DNA from: Pseudomonas sp. VD-NE ins
GTDB lineage: Bacteria > Pseudomonadota > Gammaproteobacteria > Pseudomonadales > Pseudomonadaceae
DNA length: 64,000 nucleotides
Direction: 5' to 3'
Assembly: GCF_031882575.1 (NCBI RefSeq)
Contig: NZ_CP134772.1
Location: 3,801,001 to 3,865,000 of the forward strand
The notes beneath the pieces were generated by a model. The model ran no database searches and had not been told where the DNA came from. It saw nothing but the letters and a program-made list of their open reading frames with translations. The stretch's first letter is position 1. Every line of letters begins with the position of its first letter. Below, in pieces: positions 37,785 to 46,900 of this stretch. The position numbers and the translations under genes were made by a program.

Positions 37785-38536
37785 GCCTGCTCCCCTTTTT
37801 GCCGGTCGATCCGCAGGCGGTACTGGAACGCATCGCCACGGTAGTAAAGGTGTTCGAAGTCCAGCGGCTGGCCTTGCGCGTCGTGGGTCAGGCGTTCGAT
37901 ACGCATGATCGGCGAGCCGGCCTCAACGTTGAGCGCCTGGGTCAGGTCGCTGTCGGCCAGCACCGCGTCGATGGCCAGATCGGCGTGGCCAAGAGCGATG
38001 CCGCAGTCGTTTTCGAGGATCAGGAAGATGTCGCGGGTGACCAGATCGGCCTTCTCCAAGCGCTCGCCGACGGCTTTCGGCAGGTAGGTGATTTCCAGCG
38101 AGATTGGCTCGCGATTGATCAGCCGTACGCGTTTGATCTGCGCGACGATCTCGCCTTCGGCGACCTGCAAACGCTCGGCGACACGCTTGTCGGCCGGGAT
38201 GAATTTGAAGCTGCGCAGGCGGTTGATCACCTCGTAGCCACGGCCGGTCATGGACTCGGCGAGGCCTTGCAGGCTGCTGACGTTCTGAAAGGTTTTCGGC
38301 TTGGCGACGAAGGTGCCTTTGCCGTGGATCTTGAAGATCAGCCCTTCCTTTTGCAGATCGCCCAGCGCCTGGCGCACGGTGATGCGGCTGACTTTGAACA
38401 GCGCACCGAGCTCGCTTTCGGAGGGCATCTGGCTGTCTTGCGGGTATTCGCCGTCGAGGATGCGCGCACGGAGGACGTCGCGCAGTTGGGTGTGCAGAGG
38501 AACACTGCTTAGGGAGAGAACGTTATCGGTCATCAT
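37781..38536 (-). CDS. GntR-family regulator, HutC/UTRA type
   Basis: This 251-residue protein has a winged helix (SQMPSESELGALFKVSRITV, RQALGDLQKEGLI, HGKGTFV) at ~10-80 and a UTRA ligand-binding domain at ~95-240 (EVINRLRSFKFIPADKRVAE, EPISLEITYLP). It heads the redox/transport cluster and overlaps its first gene by 4 bases, so it most likely controls the cluster and itself in response to the imported compound or a product. A candidate palindromic operator lies just upstream. Confidence 0.9.
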   Translation of the reverse strand: MMTDNVLSLSSVPLHTQLRDVLRARILDGEYPQDSQMPSESELGALFKVSRITVRQALGDLQKEGLIFKIHGKGTFVAKPKTFQNVSSLQGLAESMTGRGYEVINRLRSFKFIPADKRVAERLQVAEGEIVAQIKRVRLINREPISLEITYLPKAVGERLEKADLVTRDIFLILENDCGIALGHADLAIDAVLADSDLTQALNVEAGSPIMRIERLTHDAQGQPLDFEHLYYRGDAFQYRLRIDRQKGEQA

Positions 38537-38547
38537 TGAATCACTTG

Positions 38548-38563
38548 TTATAACGAGTTATGA
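38548..38563. promoter_or_regulatory. Candidate operator upstream of the GntR/UTRA gene
   Basis: TTATAAC-GA-GTTATGA is an inverted repeat with one mismatch pair, 12 bases before the regulator's start, in an AT-rich patch with GTTATGAC repeated at ~38578. The size and position suit a GntR-type autoregulatory site. It is inferred from symmetry only. Confidence 0.5.
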
Positions 38564-38641
38564 CGTGATCTTAGGGTTGTTATGACAAGGTTGAGAAATA
38601 TTGTTTGGGCATAACCTTAGATGCAGGACACACGCAGTTAC

Positions 38642-38733
38642 CTGTGGGAGCTGGCTTGCCAGCGATGGCGTCCTGTCAGCCAACTGATTGGCTATCTGAA
38701 CCACCGCTATCGCTGGCAAGCCAGCTCCCACAG
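38642..38733. repeat. REP doublet (TGTGGGAGCTGGC type)
   Basis: CTGTGGGAGCTGGCTTGCCA-GCGAT faces ATCGCTGGCAAGCCAGCTCCCACAG across ~40 bases, between the GntR/UTRA promoter region and the end of the Gfo/Idh/MocA gene. Confidence 0.9.
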
Positions 38734-38754
38734 AGATGGTGTAGATCTGATGGG

Positions 38755-39723
38755 TCAGTGGCGTTTGAGGATCTGGTCCATGACCCAATCAGTCTTGAGG
38801 GCTTGTTCGGCGACGGCGGGGTGTTGTGAGTCGCCACGAGTATGCGCATTCATGCCCAGCACGTGATGCCACTGAATGTGTTCGTGATGGGGGATTTCCA
38901 GGCTGATGATTTCCTCCGCATGCAATTGCACGGGATGCTCATCAAACACCGAAAAACTGATCCGCCCAAGGCTGCCGATGATCTCGACCCGATCCTCACG
39001 CCGATCCGCGACAAAGCTCCAGCAGCCCATACCCAGCGCCCCGGAGGCGAACCGCCAACTGGCGCTGACCGCGTCTTCCGCCGCGTACAACCCGGCCTGA
39101 CGCGCAGTGAAACCGGCGACCTCGACAATATCGCCGAGCAGGTACTGGAACAGATCAAAACCATGACTGGCCAGATCGGCAAAGTAACCGCCACCGGCCA
39201 CCGCCGGATCGGTGCGCCAATTGTCGCGTCCGTCCAGATCCGCCGGCGACGGCGCTTTGGTCAGCGTCCAGCTCAGGTGCCGAACCTCACCGATGCGCCC
39301 CTCCTCCAACCATTGCCGCACTTGCGCAAAGCGCGGCAACGACCGGCGATAATAGGAGACGAACAAGTGCAAACCAGCCTCGGCAAATGCCTGCTGCATC
39401 TCGCGACTCTGCCCGGCATTCAGCGCCATGGGCTTTTCCACGCAGCAATGTTTGCCAGCGGCGGCGACTTTCAGGCTGTAGGCGTGATGGCTGTCGGGCG
39501 GCGTGGCGATGTACACCGCGTCGACCTCGGGATCGTTGATCAGCGCATCGACGTCAGTGTAGACGCGATCGATGCCGTGGCGCGCGGCGTAGTCAGTCAC
39601 GGCCTCAAGCCGTCGGCCCATCACCGCCACCAACGCCGAACCGGGCGCCTTGTAAAAGGCCGGCCCGCTCTTGCGTTCAGCGACGCTGCCGCAACCGATC
39701 ATGCCCCAGCGCACCACGTTCAT
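38755..39723 (-). CDS. Gfo/Idh/MocA-family NAD(P)-dependent oxidoreductase
   Basis: This 322-residue protein has the N-terminal Rossmann nucleotide site WGMIGCGSVAERKSGP and the family signatures DAVYIATPPDSHHAY and KHCCVEKPMALNAGQ (the EKP lysine). The C-terminal alpha/beta domain includes GGGYFADLASHGFDLFQYLL, where the catalytic Asp/His is expected. Members oxidise or reduce sugars, inositols or related polyols in the cytosol. The start is 21 bases after the DyP peroxidase stop, so the two are probably one transcript. The substrate is not evident. Confidence 0.9.
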   Translation of the reverse strand: MNVVRWGMIGCGSVAERKSGPAFYKAPGSALVAVMGRRLEAVTDYAARHGIDRVYTDVDALINDPEVDAVYIATPPDSHHAYSLKVAAAGKHCCVEKPMALNAGQSREMQQAFAEAGLHLFVSYYRRSLPRFAQVRQWLEEGRIGEVRHLSWTLTKAPSPADLDGRDNWRTDPAVAGGGYFADLASHGFDLFQYLLGDIVEVAGFTARQAGLYAAEDAVSASWRFASGALGMGCWSFVADRREDRVEIIGSLGRISFSVFDEHPVQLHAEEIISLEIPHHEHIQWHHVLGMNAHTRGDSQHPAVAEQALKTDWVMDQILKRH

Positions 39724-39744
39724 TTTTCAGTCCCTTTTTCAAGA

Positions 39745-40632
39745 TCAGCCAATGCGCAAGGCACGCAGATCGAGGTGACCGTCCTTCAGCGGCGGGCACC
39801 AGTAGTAGCCGCCAGTGATTGGCCGGCTGATGCGATAGAGGCCATCGGTGATGCCGTCTTCCAGACCGCTCATACGGCGGAGTTGCGCTTCGAAGGCATC
39901 CAGCGAGAAGCCAAAGGCGAGGAACATCAGGCCTGCGCGATCACCTTCAATCCACGGCATCGAGCGGCGCACGACAAACGCTTCCGGGGCGAAGCTCTCC
40001 TGCGCGGTGCGTTTGACGTGGGCGGAGACTGGCGCGTCGTCGATCTCTTCGTTGTCGCTGAGGCGACGGCCCATGATGTTGTCTTTGTCCTCGGCCGAGA
40101 GTTTGTGGAAACCCTTGAGGTCGTGCTGCCATTGCTGGATCGCGGCGAAGCTGCCGCCGACCATGCCATCAGTGCCTGCGCTTTGCAGGGCGGCGGCGAT
40201 GGCGGCTTCGTCATGCGGGTTTTCGGTGCCGTCTTCGTAACCGGTGAGGTCGTGGCCGTCCTTGTGGCGGAAGGCTTCCTGCATCTCGACCAGACGCAGG
40301 GCCGGGGCCAGTGCGGCCTCGAGGGCGTTGCAACGGTTGAGCAGTTCACCACGGTCGACGCCGTGCAGCCACACCCACAATGCGTGTTGGGTCGACGGGT
40401 TCTCGACGCCGACACCGGTCATGGCCGGGAAGCTGCGCAGGCCGTCGATCTGCACATTGAAGGCCTTGGCCAGGGATTCGCCGAAACCGACCACCGCCGA
40501 CTTGCCGTCCACCTGATTGATCAGGTTGTCGATCGCTTGCGGCAGCGCTTCAACCGATTCAAGGGCGAAAAACAGGTGACGTGCTTGCGCAGGAACTGGG
40601 GTGGCGAGAATGCCCGGCTGGTAGTAACTCAT
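39745..40632 (-). CDS. DyP-type haem peroxidase
   Basis: This 295-residue protein has the dye-decolorising peroxidase hallmarks: GXXDG as GYEDGTENP with catalytic D134, proximal haem ligand H205 (SAHVKRT), distal R232 (EGDRAGLMFLAF) and the FVVRRSMPW strand. It has no Tat signal, so it should be cytosolic, like YfeX-type bacterial DyPs. It uses peroxide to oxidise phenolic or porphyrin compounds. It appears to be the first gene of a two-gene unit with the Gfo/Idh/MocA oxidoreductase. No encapsulin gene or encapsulin-targeting tail is seen. Confidence 0.92.
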   Translation of the reverse strand: MSYYQPGILATPVPAQARHLFFALESVEALPQAIDNLINQVDGKSAVVGFGESLAKAFNVQIDGLRSFPAMTGVGVENPSTQHALWVWLHGVDRGELLNRCNALEAALAPALRLVEMQEAFRHKDGHDLTGYEDGTENPHDEAAIAAALQSAGTDGMVGGSFAAIQQWQHDLKGFHKLSAEDKDNIMGRRLSDNEEIDDAPVSAHVKRTAQESFAPEAFVVRRSMPWIEGDRAGLMFLAFGFSLDAFEAQLRRMSGLEDGITDGLYRISRPITGGYYWCPPLKDGHLDLRALRIG

Positions 40633-40708
40633 GTGAACTCCTTGGGAAAGTGCGCGGGAGTTTACCTGTGGCCGGAGGGTTTGTGGGGGTTTGGATGGAA
40701 GTCAAAAG

Positions 40709-41019
40709 CCCCTCACCCTAGCCCTCTCCCGGGGGGAGAGGGAACTGATTCGGGGATATTAAAGATCTACACCGACTTGAACGTACATCGGTGAATCCAT
40801 AATCGACACAGACCTTTCAGGTCGATGCATGACTCAAGACACTACGGTCGGCCCCCTCTCCCTCCGGGAGAGGGCTGGGGTGAGGGGATAATAGAGGTAA
40901 GACACCGACCTGAACGTGCAGCTGTGAATCCATAATCGACAAAAATCTTTCAGGTCGATGTTTGACACAAGACACCGCGGTCGGCCCCCTCTCCCCCCGG
41001 GAGAGGGCTGGGGTGAGGG
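40709..41019. repeat. Repeat element with a 119-bp direct repeat; overlaps the AraC 3' end
   Basis: The ends are CCCCTCACCCTAGCCCTCTC and GAGAGGGCTGGGGTGAGGG, the same inverted ends as the element at 33797. Inside, a ~119-base segment (from ACACCGACTTGAACG to GGGTGAGG) occurs twice, at 40769-40887 and 40902-41019, with a few differences. Each copy contains CCATAATCGACA and TTTCAGGTCGATG. No open frame of its own is seen. The right copy holds the last codons and stop of the AraC gene. Confidence 0.85.
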
Positions 41020-42047
41020 TTGGCGTCATTGCGCCAGGCACTCGGGCTCAGCCCCGTCCAGCGCTTGAACGCCCGGCGAAAACTGCGCACATCGCTGTAC
41101 CCGACTTCCTCGGTAATCCGCTCGATCGGCATATTCGGATTGGCCAGCAAACTCATCGTCCGCGCCTGCCGCACCTGCTCCAACAAAGCCTCGAACGTCA
41201 ACGCATGCTCGGTCAGCCGCCGACGCAACGTACGGCTGCTCATGTTCAAATCACCGGCAATCTTTTCAATGTGACTGCCGCTGCTCAGATCCCGGGCAAT
41301 CGCCCGCTCCACCGCCTGAATCAGATCGAGTTTCTGATGCACCTGCGCCGCTTCCAGCTCCAGCAACGCCACAGCCTGACGCAACGCCAGCGAATGATGA
41401 TTGGGCAGATTCACATCCAGCCACAGCGCATCGATCAGCATGCGATTGTGCAGGCAGCCGAAGCGCACCTCCGGCCCCAGCAGGCGGTGGTATTCGCTCA
41501 GGTAATCCGGCGCGGCATGCACAAATTCCACGGCAATCGACTTGAACTCGGCCCCGACCAGTGCGCGGCCGTACACCAGCAAACTGGCAAAAAACTCCTC
41601 GACTGCAAACACCTGCACATCAGCGAACGGCAAGCGGCATTCAGCATCGAGATGCACCTGGCCACCGACCACATCCACGCTCGACACCACGATCCCGCCC
41701 GAGGTGTGCTGATGCCGAATGCCCAACGCAAAGGCATCGCGCAAGGTCTTGCACAGCGACAACACGTGCCCGAGCAGACCCAGGGTGCCGAGAACATTCT
41801 GCGCGCCAACCCACAGCCCCAGGCCTTGGTTGGGCAGCACTTTGAGTGCGCGTTGAATCATCGCCACGGCCTGACGATAGGAAATCCGCTGCGCCGGATC
41901 CTGCAGATCCTCAAGGGTAAAACCCAGCCCACGGCACAGGCTCTGGGGATCGATGCCTTTGTTCTGCGCGACTTCGGCGAGGGTTTGCAAAAGAAACGGC
42001 GAGACCAGCGCCAGTTCAAAGGTCGGGTCTTGGACTTTTACGTTCAT
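40950..42047 (-). CDS. AraC-family regulator with repeat-derived C-terminus
   Basis: This 365-residue protein has an N-terminal Arabinose_bd-type (OruR/ArgR-like) domain (~10-200, LLQTLAEVAQNKGIDPQSL) and a C-terminal double helix-turn-helix (SHIEKIAGDLNMSSRTLRRR; ERITEEVGYSDVRSFRRAFK, then WTGLSPSAWR). The domain proper ends at WRNDA. The final ~23 residues (NPHPSPLPGGEGADRGV...) are read from the repeat element. Start 42047 (MNVKVQD) or 42059 are both possible. It is divergent from the MetA-type outer-membrane gene with about 210 bases between starts and probably controls it (inference). Confidence 0.88.
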   Translation of the reverse strand: MNVKVQDPTFELALVSPFLLQTLAEVAQNKGIDPQSLCRGLGFTLEDLQDPAQRISYRQAVAMIQRALKVLPNQGLGLWVGAQNVLGTLGLLGHVLSLCKTLRDAFALGIRHQHTSGGIVVSSVDVVGGQVHLDAECRLPFADVQVFAVEEFFASLLVYGRALVGAEFKSIAVEFVHAAPDYLSEYHRLLGPEVRFGCLHNRMLIDALWLDVNLPNHHSLALRQAVALLELEAAQVHQKLDLIQAVERAIARDLSSGSHIEKIAGDLNMSSRTLRRRLTEHALTFEALLEQVRQARTMSLLANPNMPIERITEEVGYSDVRSFRRAFKRWTGLSPSAWRNDANPHPSPLPGGEGADRGVLCQTST

Positions 42048-42258
42048 GGGGGCTGACATTCCGGATCACGCTTGATTGTTATTTTTGTAACCGGTTATGT
42101 CGAAGGAAGTTAGCACAGGGTACGCGAACTGTCCGCAGATGCCCCCCTCGGTGTCCGCCAATACCCTGCCCCAACGTACGCCAAACGCTTATTTCTAGCG
42201 TACCGGCGCTCCGAGCGACCGGTACCAGGTCCCAATCACAATAATAATGAGGACAGTC

Positions 42259-43206
42259 ATGAGCCAGACCCGTGCAACATCCTTCTTGCCGCTCGCCCTT
42301 TTCATCGCGGGTTGCCCTCTGACGTTGCCCGCCCTGGCCACCGAAGCCGGGGTCGACAACATCGGCACCGGCACCGACGGTTTCTTCATGCTGCCGCTGG
42401 AAGTCGACAGCCTTCCGGAGAACATGGTCGCGTTCAACCTCTACTACAACCATTACAAATCGACCAAGCTCAACATCAGCTCGTTCGGCGGCAAAGTGCC
42501 GAATGTCGAAATCGAGTCCACCGCGGTGATTCCGCGTCTCGATTACTTGAGCCCGGTGCGGATATTCGGCGGACGCCTGGCCGGTTACATCGCCCAGCCA
42601 TGGCTGAAGCAAGAAGTCTCGGTGTTCGGCTTGAGCGACACCCGCGAAGGCATGGGCGATACCACCTTCGCACCGATCATTCTGTGGGACATGGGCAAGA
42701 ACCTGACCCTCGGCGCCGCCGTGGAAGTCACCGTGCCCACCGGCGAATACAGCGTCGATCGGCTGGCCAATACCAGTAACAATTTCTACACGTATAAGCC
42801 GCTGTTCTCGTTCACCTGGCTGCCGACTGAACGCACCGAAGTCTCGATGAAGACCACCTACAGCTTCAACGAGAAAAACAAAGACACCGACTACAAGTCC
42901 GGGCAAATCTTCCACTTCGATTATTCGGCCAGCTACAAGATCACCGACGATCTGATGCTCGGCATCAACGGCTACTACCTCAAACAAACCACCGACGACA
43001 AACAGTTCGGCCACACCGTGCAGTTTGCCGGGCAGGACGTCGACGACGGGGTGCGCGGCAAGGTGTTTGCCATCGGCCCGGCGCTGCACTTCACGTTTCT
43101 CAAGTACGCCAGTGCGGAGATTCGCTGGGCCAAGGAGTTTGATGTGGAGAACCGGCCAGAGGGGGAAATGTTGTGGGCGAAGGTGAGTATTCCCTATGCG
43201 TTCTGA
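42259..43206 (+). CDS. Outer-membrane protein, phenol MetA-pathway (SphA-like) family
   Basis: This 315-residue protein has a signal peptide (MSQTRATSFLPLALFIAGCP, LTLPALA-TEAG) and a beta-barrel of amphipathic strands that ends ...VSIPYAF with C-terminal Phe. Family hallmarks include GVDNIGTGTDGFFMLPLE, FAPIILWDMGKNLTLGAA and VTVPTGEYSVDRLAN. Such proteins are thought to admit hydrophobic aromatic or lipid compounds; some relatives respond to sphingosine. The ATG at 42259 has AGGA 6 bases upstream. It is divergent from the AraC regulator. Confidence 0.88.
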   Translation: MSQTRATSFLPLALFIAGCPLTLPALATEAGVDNIGTGTDGFFMLPLEVDSLPENMVAFNLYYNHYKSTKLNISSFGGKVPNVEIESTAVIPRLDYLSPVRIFGGRLAGYIAQPWLKQEVSVFGLSDTREGMGDTTFAPIILWDMGKNLTLGAAVEVTVPTGEYSVDRLANTSNNFYTYKPLFSFTWLPTERTEVSMKTTYSFNEKNKDTDYKSGQIFHFDYSASYKITDDLMLGINGYYLKQTTDDKQFGHTVQFAGQDVDDGVRGKVFAIGPALHFTFLKYASAEIRWAKEFDVENRPEGEMLWAKVSIPYAF

Positions 43207-43461
43207 GTGTATTTGTAGGAAAGAACACCCGGTTTTGTAGCCTGAAAACCTGAAAAACGGAGGGGAGGAATACGCCTACAGCGGCGGTCGAGATTACCGG
43301 ACAACAGGGGGAAACGTCTGGCAGATTTAAAGGGTGCGCTTGCAGATACTGGGCTCCGTTATCCCATGGTTGCTCAAGGGCTCATGGGGTGCATCGTCAG
43401 CCAGTGACGACAATGGGCCATTCCCCCCTTTAAACTGCTGAGATTGATCACGGAGATCACT

Positions 43462-43656
43462 ATGAGCATATTACTTTCCCCGTTTTACTCTGACTTCGAA
43501 TCCGAAGAAGAGGCCGAGAGCTACGATCGCTGGTTTCGTGCCAAGGTGCAGGCTGCACTGGATGATCCTCGCCCGGCCATTCCCCATGAGGAAGCCATGG
43601 TGCGGCTCGACCAATTATTAGAAGAGAAACGCAAGAATCGACGCGCTGCCGCTTGA
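43462..43656 (+). CDS. Antitoxin of a type II toxin-antitoxin pair
   Basis: This 64-residue acidic protein (MSILLSPFYSDFESEEEAES...) has AALDDPRPAIPHEEAMVRLD, a pattern common to 'stability determinant'/ParD-like antitoxins. The C-terminal LEEKRKNRRAAA would wrap the toxin. The ATG at 43462 has GGAG 7 bases upstream. It overlaps the toxin frame by 11 bases. It should bind and neutralise the ParE-like toxin and repress the pair's promoter. Confidence 0.8.
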   Translation: MSILLSPFYSDFESEEEAESYDRWFRAKVQAALDDPRPAIPHEEAMVRLDQLLEEKRKNRRAAA

Positions 43657-43924
43657 ATGGAGCGATCAGGCTCTGGACGATCTGGCTGACATTATCGATT
43701 ACATTGAACAACACAATTCCAACGCTTCAGCGGCTTTGCAGCGCAAGGTGGGTGTAGCAACGCAAAGGCTTTCATCAATTCCCTTTGGTTACAGGTCCGG
43801 TCGAGTGCCACGCACTCGGGAAATGGTGGTCAATTCAAACTATCTGCTGGTCTATCGAGTGAACGGGCGCATCAAAATACTGACGTTAGTCCACACCCGA
43901 CAACAATACCCACGAACCTCATAA
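43646..43924 (+). CDS. RelE/ParE-family toxin with non-standard start
   Basis: The frame reads LPLEWSDQALDDLADIIDYI, then a middle with IPFGYRSGRVPRTREM and the closing NYLLVYRVNGRIKILTLVHT, all ParE/RelE-like; about 92 residues, the normal family length. Yet there is no in-frame ATG, GTG or TTG between the stop at 43619-43621 and a TTG at 43736, which would remove the first third. A CTG at 43646 (or ATC at 43637) just before LEWSDQ is the only start that keeps the whole fold, and it overlaps the antitoxin end as is usual in such pairs. The start may have been lost by mutation, leaving the toxin weak or silent. Confidence 0.7.
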   Translation: MPLEWSDQALDDLADIIDYIEQHNSNASAALQRKVGVATQRLSSIPFGYRSGRVPRTREMVVNSNYLLVYRVNGRIKILTLVHTRQQYPRTS

Positions 43925-43927
43925 ATA

Positions 43928-43955
43928 TAAAAAAAGGGCGACCAACCGGTCGCCC
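43928..43955 (-). terminator. Rho-independent terminator of the giant exoprotein gene
   Basis: On the minus strand GGGCGACC-GGTT-GGTCGCCC is followed by eight Ts. It lies 22 bases past the exoprotein stop and also just after the convergent toxin gene. Confidence 0.9.
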
Positions 43956-43977
43956 AAACGTACTACACGAGAGTCTT

Positions 43978-46900
43978 TTACAACGTCAGTTGCCCGCGCT
44001 CCTCCTCGGTCAACTGCTGCTTCGCCTGTTCATCCAGCGCCCCGGCGCCCAGCACCTGCACCGGGCTGTTCGGGTTGTAACCCGGTGCCGGCGCGCGGCT
44101 GGCACCATCTCGAGACGGCGCAAGCTGTTCGTTGCCGAAGCTGAGCACCTGCACGGTAAACACCGACGCCTGATTCTGCCGCGCCGCCGCTTGCTGCTGA
44201 CGCGCCACGTCTTCCGCCGCTTGGGTGGCCGAGGATGCAGCGGAACTGGCCGAGGTGATCGCGCCGGTATTCACTGCCGAGACCACCGGCACACCCGTCG
44301 CCTTGCCCTGCACCGAGATGTTCGCGGCGTTGACCACCGTCAGTGCGGCGATGTTGACGTTGCCCGACACGCGAATCCCCGCCTCGCCGGCATCAATGGT
44401 GCCCAGCGGCGCGATCAGGTCGATGTCGCCCGGCGCCACTTCGGCGATCGGGTTGAGCGTGGCGATACCGGCGCCGGTGCTCGGCACCGATGGCGACAGG
44501 GTCACGTTGCCCCAAGTGTCGTAAACCCGTTTCGGCGGGGTGTAGACCACGGTGGTTTTCGAGCCACGACCGGCGTTGATATCGCCCTCGGCGGACCAGC
44601 CGAGAATCGAGCCGCCGAAGGTGGTCATGATCCGGCTCTGGCCGAGCAAAATGCTGCCCTGCGAATAGAGCTGAATGTTGCCCGAACCCTGAGTGATGAT
44701 CCCCGCCGTGGATGGCGGCGCTGCGCCTTCGATGCCAAACACCTGACCGCCACCCGGGGTGAGCATCTGGATGTCGCCGCCGAACACGGTCTTGACCCCT
44801 GCTCCGCCGTACAGCGTGATGTCGCCGTCGTAACGGATCGGATTGCCCGCCACATCAGTGGTCGGGAACAGCGCCGCAATGGCGTTGCGACCGCGCAGAT
44901 AACTGCCTTTGCGCGGGCCATCGACGTCGTTGTATTCCAGGCCACCGGCGCGCAGTTCGGCGAAGTACACCTGCCGCGCGAAGATCGCCTGTTCGGCACT
45001 CGGCAGTGCGGCGTAGAACGCTTGCGCCTGCTCCACGTTGCCGCTGAAGCCATAGCCGAGGGTCAGCCAGCTCTGCAGTTCGTCCAGGTACGTCTTGACC
45101 ACTTTGCCCGGTTGGCCGTTGAGAGAGACCTGCGAATCAGCAACGTTCTGCGGGTTGAGGTAGCGCGCGATGAACCGTGAGTAATCCAGCCCTTGCGCAC
45201 CAACACCGGCCTGCAGCACCACACTGGCACCCGGTCGGCTATCGCCTGCCAGCACCGGCCCGATGCTGGTGATGCTGGCACGGTCCTCCATCAGAAGGTT
45301 GCGCCCTGCGCTGACGTCAAGCACACCTGGGCCGGCGATATCGAAGCTGCTGTAGAGAATGTCGCGCCCGGCCGCAACCCGCGACACATCGTTGGGCCGG
45401 TTGTGAATGAACAGGTTGCCGGTGGATCTGATCTCGTCGCCGTTGTAGCTCAGTACTTCATTCGGTACGGCTGTTGGCTGGCCCAGATAAGTGCCCGAGG
45501 CGACGAGGTCGCGCCCGGCGAGCATCCACACAGGCCCTGCCGCTTCGTACCAGGTGCGCTGCTGTACGCCGGACCTAAAGAATGTCAGCGTCTCGCCACT
45601 GCGGACTCCAACCAAATCTCCGGTCAACGCGTAAAACCGTGCGGGCCCTTGCACGCCACTCAACCCGGAATAGCTATTGGCACCAAACGCAAATAATGGG
45701 TAGCGCGCGTTGCGTTGCGTCGCCACGCCGTCAACGCTGTTATTGGTCATGAGCGGCCTGTCCGCGCTGTTGCTGACGAACCCATTGAAGGACGGCGCAA
45801 ATGGCGAAGTAATCGCCGCTGGACTGGCGCCTGACTGATTGATCGCATAACCGCCGGCATAGATCGAATCGCCTGCCAGCAGTTCCAGCTGACCGGAGGT
45901 AGACGGTGCCAACAGCAACGAGTAGCCCTCGGCCGGCGGAACATTGCCCGTGCCATAAGCGGCCGAGGATCCCGCGTAAATCGAGCCTTTGGCAGCCACG
46001 GCGCGCAGGATCGACGGATAGACGAAGCGACCGTCAGTGGGTGATGTATTGGATGTGGAAACCAACAGATTGTCCGATTCGGCCAACTGCGTGCTGGGTG
46101 TGAGGTTGCCCCCCGCCGAGAACAGATCGATCGCAGTGTGATCGGTCCACAGCGAGAAACCGGTCAATCCACCGCCTGCATGGCCCACCCCACTGGCGTC
46201 AGTAAAGGCTGTGGAGTTTTGCAAGCGCACGCGTCCCGGATCTGCTGCACCGCCCAACACCAGGTCGCCACGGGTGCTCAGGCGCATCCCCGAATCTCCC
46301 GGAATCAGTACCAGACCGCCGGAGGCACTACCCAGGGTCGATTTGAACGGATCGTATGCACGGACTTCGCGCGAATCCTGATCCAGGGAAAACGCACCGT
46401 ACTGCAGATTGACGCCGCCCACGGCACTGGCATTGATTTGCGCAGCGCCACGCAAGTTGATCACCGCGCCTTGCAGATCATGGCGCGGCGCTTGCGTTCC
46501 GGTTTCTCCCGCCCGGGCTTGTAGCGAGGGGTTGAGCGAACCGCCGAGACGCATGTCGATATCGCCACCACCGGTCAGTTGCAGGCTGCCATCGCTGCCC
46601 ACTCGCCCGGTGCTGCCCACGGCGACGATCAGGCCCTGCCCTCGCGGATAAAGATTACTGCGGCCATCACCGACCGGGTCAAGCATGCCACCGTCTGCGC
46701 CAGCGCGCAGGCTGATGTTACCGCCGCCAAGAGTGCCGAAACCCGTAAAACCCACCAGATACGGCGCGGTACTCCTGCTCGAATCCGCCAACGGCTGACT
46801 GGCATAGCTGCCGAAGTTGATCCACCAGGCGGTCGGTATTTCGTCGTTCCCCGTACCCTGACGCCACAGCCAGTTGCCAACGGCAACGCTTGGCACCTGC

